Shown here in pieces: positions 30,539-38,087 of a stretch of DNA of 38,087 nt. The stretch is from Fragilaria crotonensis (taxonomy: Eukaryota > Bacillariophyta > Fragilariophyceae > Fragilariales > Fragilariaceae). Position numbers and translations under genes: made by a program. Positions within the stretch are counted from its first letter, which is position 1. Each line of letters begins with the position of its first letter. The notes beneath the pieces were generated by a model. It was not told the DNA's origin, searched no databases, and was given only the letters and a program-made list of their open reading frames with translations. The stretch is taken from NCBI GenBank assembly GCA_022925895.1, contig JAKSYS010000608.1, positions 1-38,087 of the forward strand, in the 5' to 3' direction.

Positions 30539-31178
30539 TCAACTCGGCGTATTCTTCTTGGCCTCCGCTTTGACTCGTCTCTTGTATTCTGCCTTGTTGT
30601 TGATGTATAGATTATAGGCCTCTGATTGGGCGGGACTGCTAGGATTGGGTTCATTCAGAAGATCTTGAATCCCAATCAAAACTTGTTTCAACGTAATGGC
30701 CGGTCTCCATCCCTCCTCCTCGTTAAGGATGGATAAGCAAATCGTTCCTTCATTGTGTGCATGCATCATAGTATGTGTGTGTTTATGTGTTGAGACGAAA
30801 GATAATGCCAAAGTGGGGAGTGCAGTAAATGATTTGTGAGAGGGAAGTGGGAATGAACAATCAGTATATTCAAAAGCAAGCAGACACAAACACATGCAAA
30901 TACCTACCCGATGGATAAACATTGGGATGAAACAATGGCGGCACGAACTTGCACTTGGGTGGTTTGCTGGGATATTCTGGTGAGAATTCCATGGTAACCT
31001 TGTAGACACCACCTTCCCAATCAGTGCCGGCCTTGCCCGGGACGCCTGCCTCCCACACCATGAGTTCTGACGATCCATCACCCTTGTTGCGAGGACGAGC
31101 ATAAAACCCAACCGGATGGTCACGACGCCACGCGCGACGTTCTTCCTTCAAGCGGCCCATGGCAATTCCAGATGACAT
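30539..31178 (-). CDS. UBC9: SUMO-conjugating enzyme UBC9
   Basis: Exons 31178-30908 and 30747-30539 give 159 residues, the usual UBC9 length. It takes SUMO from the E1 and passes it to target lysines, mostly in the nucleus. Exon 1 has the typical start [19 protein letters not shown], the basic SUMO-binding helix, then HPNVYPSG. The 160-bp intron (GTAGGT to TGAAG) splits the Gly codon just before TICLSIL, which holds the catalytic Cys94. Exon 2 continues [16 protein letters not shown] and [16 protein letters not shown]. The extra KNTPS tail is normal for the family. All key residues are present. Confidence 0.95.
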
Positions 31179-32328
31179 GATTTGTGTGTTGGTGTTTCTC
31201 TGTGTGTGACTGGGTGAAAAAGGTGGTTGCCTTTGTCAGTGATGCGATGGAATTATTTGTAAGTATAGGTGAGTTACGTTGGTTTGAGTCTTGTGTCTAC
31301 ACGCATAATGCATGCGACTCAAAGCTCACAGTCGTACAGTACAACATGGCAGCATGGCAGCGAGAGGGCGAGCGATATGAACACGACAACTACGTCCCTG
31401 TGTCACGACTTCATGACCTGCTGCATGGTGTTTATCGCATCCTGGTACCGTATTCGCTATTGACTCTTGATAATGGACGCACCTGAAGCGAAAGAGCAAA
31501 AGCAGGAAATGTGACTGACGACTGGAGGGACTTGTAATGACACCGTGACAAATGACAGGTGACTGAGGGCAATGTCGTCGAAATTCGAGGAAGAGTGGTG
31601 GGAATTTGAGTATCACACGAAGGCAGACAGGGAGCATGTAGTACAGAATTCTGCCGGTATTCTACCATTTTGTGGAGTCTACAAATGTATGACATACCAG
31701 TGCTCCCAACCTTCCACCTGCGTACTCGTTCTACTATATACATGGATGTAGGATAGGTACAGTGCTTCAACTGGAGCACTATATGATACGGGTTGATACT
31801 CCCATATTCAAGTTGCTTGACTGTGATCTGAAGCCGGCCAGTTGCAAGATGCCAGGGCTGCAGCCATACTGCACTCGGTGTACTGTACTACAGTAGCACG
31901 TTTTAAGTTTGAAAGTTTAAGAAAGAGCGCGCACCTCCCAAACTGCAACAAGGCAACACACGTAAGACATGGAACAAGACGGATTGGCGGACGGGCGCTT
32001 GCGATCGTACTTGTACTGTACCAGACAGTACGACAGTACCGTGCCCGAAAATGAAAACCCCAAACCGCCGACTGTTGTATGTCAGACGGACACATCCGAA
32101 AGGAGGAAGGACGTGAATATTCGGAGGAGCAGCTATCCCTCGCGATCTTCAGACAGACGTGTAAATGACATCAGTCATCAACTCCAAAGCAACGCAGCCA
32201 GCGGTTTAACGATCGAATCCAATGGACAATAAATGTGAACACAGACATCAAAGATTCAACACGCTCTTTTAAGTTCTCATCCTTTGCACTTTGCATCCTC
32301 TCCGAGATCACAACAACCGTACCTCACC
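31179..32328. promoter_or_regulatory. Divergent region between UBC9 and superoxide dismutase
   Basis: No gene recognised. GTAC-type strings occur at about 31860-31900 and 32005-32045 (GTACTTGTACTGTACC, AGTACGACAGTACCG). The frames at 31969-32232 and 31808-32095 (minus) have no known family. Confidence 0.35.
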
Positions 32329-33370
32329 ATGAATCTCTCTTTCGCCGTCGTTGCTCTTTCGGTTTGCTCTTCTGCCGCCTGGACCATGTCTGCTGGTACG
32401 TTTTGATTGCGTTGTAATGAGACGTTTCGGAATGGCAGATTGCCTACTGCCTATGCATTGAGTACGGTAGGATAGTCCATCATCGGTACACAGCAAGGCA
32501 CATGTCACAAGACTGAGACCATGACTCATGACACAAACGCAGCCGTTCTCTCACGTTTCTTCTTTCATTTCCATCATCTCACTGATCACCATCATCAAAC
32601 ACCCAACACCCACATCACCCATACACCCACACCCTAGACACACCCGCCAACTCCCGTCGCTCCTTCTTCAGTAAGGCTGCCTTGGCAACATCCGTCGCCA
32701 TCCCGCTATTGCCAATGCCTACGCCGTCCCCGACCTTCCTTACCCCTTCGAGGCTCTCGAACCCTACATTGACGCCCCGACCATGAAACTCCATCACGAC
32801 AAGCACCATGCCACATATGTTGCCAACATTAACAAGGCAACCGAAGGAAAGGAACAAGTTGACATTTTGGAACTCCAGGCCAACGCGTTGGAGGCTGGTC
32901 CGGCAGTCCGCAACAATGGCGGTGGACATTACAATCATGCATTCTTTTGGGATGAATTGATTGACGCCAAGACTGCTGCCACCACCAAACCATCGGCACA
33001 ATTGGAGGAATTGATTGCCAAATCATCCTTTGGGACCATTGACGAATTGAAGGCTGCGTTCGAAGCCAAGGCGGCACCTGGTGCCACCTTTGGATCAGGA
33101 TGGGTCTGGCTGTGTGTTACGAACGATAATGAACTCAAGATTGTCAACACTCCGAATCAAGATAATCCATTGATGAAGGGTGCCGTGGCGGAGGGAGTCA
33201 TTTATCCTATTTTGGGACTCGATGTGTGGGAACACGCGTATTATTTGAAATACCAAAACCGTCGTCCGGAGTATGTCTCCGCCTGGTGGAATGTTGTCAA
33301 CTGGGACAAGGTCAGCTCGAACTGTGCCTATGTCGTGGAACATCATTCTGGAGTCAAGGTGCAGGGATAA
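32329..33370 (+). CDS. Plastid-type Fe/Mn superoxide dismutase
   Basis: Exon 1 (32329-32395) encodes a signal peptide (MNLSFAVVALSVCSSAAW). After an intron of about 242 bp (GTACGT to CCCTAG, 32396-32637), exon 2 encodes SRRSFFSKAALATSVA, a twin-arginine-like stretch, then YAVPDLPYPFEALEPYIDAP and the enzyme proper. Metal ligands are visible: His in KLHHDKHHATYV, His in GGGHYNHAFFW, Asp and His in DVWEHAYYLKYQ. GGGH before the second ligand is the Mn-type pattern. The signal-peptide side and the mature side are in different frames: a base is missing near 32701-32706 (ATCCCGC). Diatoms are known to keep an MnSOD in the plastid. It removes superoxide formed by photosynthesis. Confidence 0.85.
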
Positions 33371-34044
33371 ACTAAGAAAAACCTAGTAGTAAGGAGTGTT
33401 TGTTGGTGCTGCTTCTTCTGGTGAGGTGAGAACGGGGATTTCAGGCTACCAGTCTTGACGACATTTTCTTCAGATTCTTTGCCTCGGCTTGTTTTCGTTG
33501 TGATGGTCGTGTCCGTCTATATCATAGGCAAAACCTACGCCGAATTGTCATGACTCTCGCGGTGTTTGTGATTGTCGTACATGCTACAAATATGCAAAGC
33601 AACACCAAGTCAATGGTGCAGTGCTTGCTAATGTAATTTTCCACGCGTGGAATGTCTTTTCTATTATTTCATGGGGGAAAAGGCGAATAATCATTCAACA
33701 GTTGGAAGTAGAAAGGAAAGACTCTATAACGCAATATCTATCAGTGGCATGTTCGGCGACAAAGACGCATCCATGTCTCCCCTATGTAGAATTGAAATCA
33801 ACGCATTTGAAAGATGCGGAATATATTTGTAGTGTTATCTCATGTTCTCCAAAAGAGATGTTCTTTCAAGTCTGGAACGACGACAATTCATTTTCCTGTA
33901 CGGGGGAGGCATGTGTGTAGTAATGGTTAGCACCGCACAGGTGACATGTCAACACGATAGACTTTTGCCACCTCAAGGCCACACTTACGCAGTAAAATTA
34001 GAGCGGTGCCCTCAATTTCTCCTCACATTTGTGAGCTTGTGACC
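33371..34044. other. Convergent 3' region
   Basis: Lies between the 3' ends of the superoxide dismutase and nitrite reductase genes. Frames at 33621-33920 and 33842-34042 match nothing I recognise. Confidence 0.4.
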
Positions 34045-35930
34045 TTACTTGTCCACAGCTCCAAATTCACGTTTCAGAATGTCCACCAGGACCGGCAACA
34101 GGTCTTCCTCGGCCAATGGAATTCCAGCAAGGGTCGGTTCCATTGCCAGATGCCCATGCTCACCAATCGAACCCCCAATAAAGATCTTGCATCCAGGAAC
34201 TGCCATTGCCTTGCCAGTCGCGGGGTCAACCTTTTTGGCTGGAGCACCCATAATACCAATGTCAGCAACCTGAACTTGAGCGCATGAGTTGGGACACCCC
34301 GTCCAATGAATGCGCACTGGTCTTGTCAAGGTAACAAGTTTCTCTAGTTTCTGACTCATGGTCTCGGCATTCATCTTGGTTTCAATGAGAGCTAGACCAC
34401 AGAATTGGGCACCTGTGCACACGACACAATGTTCCCCTCGATAAAGCCAGCATTCACCTTGAGGCGACCGCCCACAAGTGCAGGCTCCTTCAAAAGGTCA
34501 GCAACGACGCTCTCGTCAACATTGGGGAGAATCACATTTTGCTCCACAGTGAGTCGGATTTCACCTGAAGAGTACGTGTCTGCGAGTTGCGCGATTTCGC
34601 GGCATTCCTTTTGACTGAGGCGACCGGATGGGACCAAGATACCAACTCGAACCTTGCCTTCTTGTGGTTGCTTGTGAATTCCAAGGAGTTCGCGACGAAC
34701 AAATGGTTCGGTGGGTGCGGGTTGTGCTGGATCCACCGTGACGCCACGTCCGTACGAGTCAATTTCTTTCACGACAGCGGCACGAAAGTCTTCCACGCCA
34801 TACTTCTCCACCAACCACAAGAGGCGGGCCTTTTGTCGGTCCTTCCGATCGCTCTCATCACGAAAGAGACGAAGGATAGCTTCGGATAACGTCACGACCG
34901 AATTTCGGTCCGCGGGGATCCACATGTTGGATTCGACGGCTTCGGCAACCCGTTTGATGGACATGTACCCACCCAGCACAACGTTGAATCCCATTTCACC
35001 CGTCTCAGCATGTGGACACGGCTGGAGCCCAATGTCGTTGATGTGCGTGTGAGCGTAGTCATCACGAGACCCAGAAATGGCAATATTGAACTTGCGAGGC
35101 AAATTTCCGTAACGTGGGTTACCTCGAGTTCCCGTTTCGGGGTCGAGACAAACAGAGGTCATTGAGTGCGTTGCACAGTCACGAGTGTCAAGCAGCTCAT
35201 TGTCGTCGATTCCAGCAAGAGGACTGCCGACCACATTCCGCACATTGTCGAGTGCCGACTGTAAGCTTGTTTGATTGCGCGCGTGGAGGTCGTCAATGAT
35301 GAATGGGGCATCTTCAATCTTGACCCCACGGAGCTGAATGTTTTGACGAGTGGTAATATCAATAACACCTCCATCCGCACCATACGGTTCAACGCACGTT
35401 GCGTAAAAGCGCAATTGGTCAGAGTTAATAATGCCATTGGGAACCCGCAGGCGCATCATGAATTGACCTGGAGTGCGTTTGCCGCGGTGGAGCATGCCAA
35501 CATATTTCAGTCGCTGTTGTCATGAAAAGAAATGTGAGATGCGGTTGAATGCAAACCAAGCAATTTATCGGCGGAGTGAAACTTACAGTATCGAGGTCAT
35601 TCTTTTCGACTTCCTCCCAGGTCATTTCACCCTCCCGAATTTTGCGAGCATATTCATAGACATCGACAAAGGCAGAGGTACCATCCTTGGCCATTTTGAT
35701 TTTCTCAATTGGACTTCCGACCTTTGCTTGTTCTACAGTTTCCTTTGGTAAAAGGAAGTTCCGGTTGGCTTTCCGGTCCTCGTTGAGACATCCGCATCCG
35801 ATGCGGCATCCACAGCGGCTTGACGCTGAGTTCTTGTGATGGCGAAGGAAGGCGTAGGTGCAAACGCGTCAACCTTGATCGCGAGGCACCCAAGAAAGAC
35901 AAGTCGAAGAGCCATTGGGAAGCAGATCAT
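34045..35930 (-). CDS. NiR: Ferredoxin-nitrite reductase, plastid
   Basis: It reduces nitrite to ammonium with six electrons from ferredoxin in the plastid. The start at 35930 gives a signal peptide ending VDA before FAPTP, the diatom plastid motif. Exon 1 ends DLDT (35587); a 73-bp intron (35514-35586, GTAAGT to ACAACAG) leads to RLKYVGMLHRGKRTPGQF. Then VPNGIINSDQLRFYA, TTRQNIQLRGV, and the 4Fe-4S/siroheme cysteines CTGAQFC and GCPNSC (C-x5-C and C-x3-C). The length of about 604 residues is normal. Two frame breaks: one A missing from a run at 35750-35753 (between the transit peptide and LPKETVEQAK) and a small indel at 34412-34424 just before CTGAQFC. The rest is well conserved, so errors in the sequence are plausible. 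Confidence 0.92.
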
Positions 35931-37024
35931 AATGATATTGATGTTGTTAGTACCGATCTCAGATTGAAGTCCTTTCGTGTTGTGTTCTTTGATTGCTCGT
36001 TCAGTTGATCTGTTACGGCTGTGATGTGAGATGTGACCCCGTTGCTTGATTTATGTTCTGTCAGGAATTGATCTCAATGCACAAATCTTGAAAATGTCGA
36101 AATGACGGAAAATGTGAAGACACGTCAGACAGATATTTTCCGGAAGTTTGATGAGACTGCGTACGCATGATACACTTCGTGACTTGAATTGCCGGAGTAT
36201 TCTACATGCACATGGAAAAAGCTACAGAATCCATGTCAATACGTAAATCTCTGAAATCTTTATCTGTTCATTCCGATTCCGCACACAAAGGAAATCGTAT
36301 GAATCGAAAGCGTGGCATTCGGCACTTCCCGTTCCAGAGGACAGCCGCATCGGCCTTGCGCCCACGTCCCGGTTCACTTGTCAGTTTCAATATGGAAGAT
36401 GAGTCGTGTTGTTGTCAAGTCGTACGGTGTATGGTGGCATCGTAACAGGTCGATCTGAGGCTACATGGTCCCATTTTTCCGGGGTGGAGTTTCCATAATG
36501 ATTGGATCGAACTGGAGGTGTCATGGCCACAACAGTTGTCGTCCCACTACGGTAAGTAGGCTTGCGGGCACATTTTAGCTTGGAAGGACGTATGGAGCAT
36601 GCTGATGTACCAAGAACGCTTGAATACATCCATGGATTGTCGGATTATGATGCCGAATTGAGAACCTTCATTAGTAGAGTACCAACTACCACCAACACTG
36701 TCAGCTGGGAGAACCTACATAGTCATTGCTTCAATTTCTTACGGAACTGATCACAGATAGCAGATTGGTAGTCCATTGACGACGGTATGTAAGGTAGAAC
36801 GGATCACGACAAGACGCTGTGTTGAACAATTGTACAAGTTTCATTGCACGTTCCGTGGTTTTACATCAAGACTTTGCCGGTACAATACTGCAGCCGATGT
36901 ATTACTTAGACTTTTCGAAACTATTCTTATTAGTCATGTGTGTGGCAGAGCGCGTCGATCCTCACGGTAACGAAATGTATCTGCATGATCTCGTGGCCAT
37001 AGGACTGGATATTAATTCATTTAT
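35931..37024. other. Intergenic, no gene seen
   Basis: Upstream of nitrite reductase and downstream of the acyl-CoA-synthetase-like gene. Small frames (36206-36445, 36819-37085) show no family features. It should contain the nitrite reductase promoter, but I see no obvious motif. Confidence 0.4.
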
Positions 37025-38069
37025 TTACCAAACATTACCAATACCTTCAATTTCCAGATATTCCTTCTTCAAGATCGAATTGTAAATGGGCCAAACGTTG
37101 TGCTTGGCAACCTCATCGTTCGAAAGAATCTTGCCCGGCGTCGGTCCGTCCGGTCCCATTTTCAACTCACCGCAAAGAGGAGTGTCGCCGCTGGCCTTGA
37201 ACCCTGCCAACTGCTCCTCGAGCAAGCCCGAAGGAACAATCATGTGTCGGAAAGGGATCATGCCTTCCTTGTCCTTGTGGTCGAATCCGGTGTGAAGTGG
37301 ATAGCGAAGGTGCGGAAAGTGAGGAGAGAAGAAAGGCAACCCTTCTCCAAAGTCCCAAATTCTGGTTTCGGGGATGACCTCCTTGACAATGTAAACGTAA
37401 TTGACGTCGCTTCCGGCTTCCTGAGTGACCAAAATGTTGGCCTCCGTGACTTCCAACGCCTTCTTGAGAGATGCCTGCACCGTCTCGATCCGTAATCGCT
37501 TGGGCAGGATCCAAGTTGTAGAGGACAAATCCAGCCTTGGAGCATGCTAATTCAAGAATCATCTGGATAATTATGAACACCACAACAATACGAAGAAGGA
37601 AAAATAACAATGTGTGCGTGTTTCAAAACAGGATGCGTGAGAATGGTGCATGAAAAGTGATATCATTCAATGCAGCAGGTTCTACATGCAACTACTTCCG
37701 AACAGATTCAGGCTCGTGCACACGTTAGATCTCTCCCATACCCCATCACACTACATAACTCACCTGCTCAGAGAAATGCAAAGGCAGCCACGAGAGAACT
37801 TTATCACCAGGTCGGAATCCTTGCTCCGTAAATCCACAAGCAATCGACTCAGCGAAATACTCGAGATCCTTGAACGTATACTTCTGGTTCTTGTGCTCGT
37901 ATCGGATCGCATCCTTGTGGGGGTATTCTTTGGCCAATTGAGTCAACATTTGTCCTCCCGACAGGGATGCCATTCCCCTACTACCATTCTTGACAATGTC
38001 ACGAACCGCAGTTCGGCTCAATTGACGAACGTAGATAGCGGTGGTGGCTCTTATCATGGCGTGGCTCAT
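37025..38069 (-). CDS. Acyl-CoA-synthetase-like protein, N-terminal part only
   Basis: Exons 38069-37764 and 37562-37025 (intron 201 bp, GTGAGT to ATCCAG) give about 281 residues. The start resembles AMP-forming acyl-CoA synthetases: a mitochondrial-like basic Ser/Arg-rich leader, then YPHKDAIRYEHKNQKYTF, GDKVLSWLPLHFSEQ and ACSKAGFVLYNLDP. The second half (ALEVTEANILVTQEAGSDV, PFFSPHFPHLRYP, LCGELKMGPDGPTPGKI, IYNSILKKEYLEIEG) ends in a stop without the TSGTTGxPK loop or any later catalytic motif. It is therefore not a full synthetase. The tail looks like designed protein rather than random extension, so it may be a shortened family. A frame change near 37470-37485 implies a small indel. Eighteen bases remain upstream of the start. 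Confidence 0.65.
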
Positions 38070-38087
38070 CGTTCGATGTCAACACTA

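Noticed and set aside
1-38087. tRNA or rRNA genes
   Set aside because: I looked for B-box-like GGTTCGAATCC strings and rRNA-like segments and found none convincing.

Overview
The window looks like nuclear DNA of a diatom, probably a pennate one. Several proteins start with a signal peptide that ends next to a phenylalanine (the diatom plastid ASAFAP-type site). Genes have short GT-AG introns (73-201 bases), and the retroelement remains resemble diatom CoDi Ty1/copia elements. I cannot name the species. Everything is inferred by eye from sequence; no database was searched.

Layout. 1-3.9 kb: AT-rich, repeat-rich DNA with a 180-bp tandem repeat and no recognisable gene. 3.9-6.6 kb: two inverted-repeat DNA transposons lying end to end and sharing one TAA. 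6.74-7.26 kb: a small secreted protein. 8.45-15.0 kb: a decayed Ty1/copia retrotransposon on the minus strand, interrupted at 9.71-12.26 kb by a nested stack of DNA elements and at 12.53-13.31 kb by another. 15.4-17.05 kb: tubulin-folding cofactor B, tail to tail with an ABCG transporter fragment. 18.4-24.2 kb: a gene-rich block with a monoacylglycerol-lipase-like hydrolase, an SV2/SVOP-like MFS transporter, a plastid-targeted histidine phosphatase and acireductone dioxygenase. 24.3-28.7 kb: gene-poor, with a decayed retrotransposon RNase H fragment. 29.3-38.1 kb: a four-helix membrane protein, SUMO E2 (UBC9), a plastid Fe/Mn superoxide dismutase, plastid ferredoxin-nitrite reductase and a short acyl-CoA-synthetase-like protein.

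The most interesting structure is a family of at least five and probably six short elements. Their terminal inverted repeats share a start like GGCC-n-TCCTTA and they have 3-bp TTA/TAA target duplications (PIF/Harbinger-like). They repeatedly sit in the TTA/TAA at or inside the ends of other elements, giving head-to-tail strings that share a target site and a stack three deep inside the copia remnant.

The host genes do not form a pathway cluster. Nitrite reductase, superoxide dismutase and the phosphatase appear to be plastid proteins; the others are housekeeping or metabolic. Five small indels break the frame of four otherwise well conserved genes, some in homopolymers, so assembly error must be considered before calling them pseudogenes. 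Intergenic regions are dense in GTAC-centred palindromes, including a perfect 16-bp-arm hairpin between two divergent genes.
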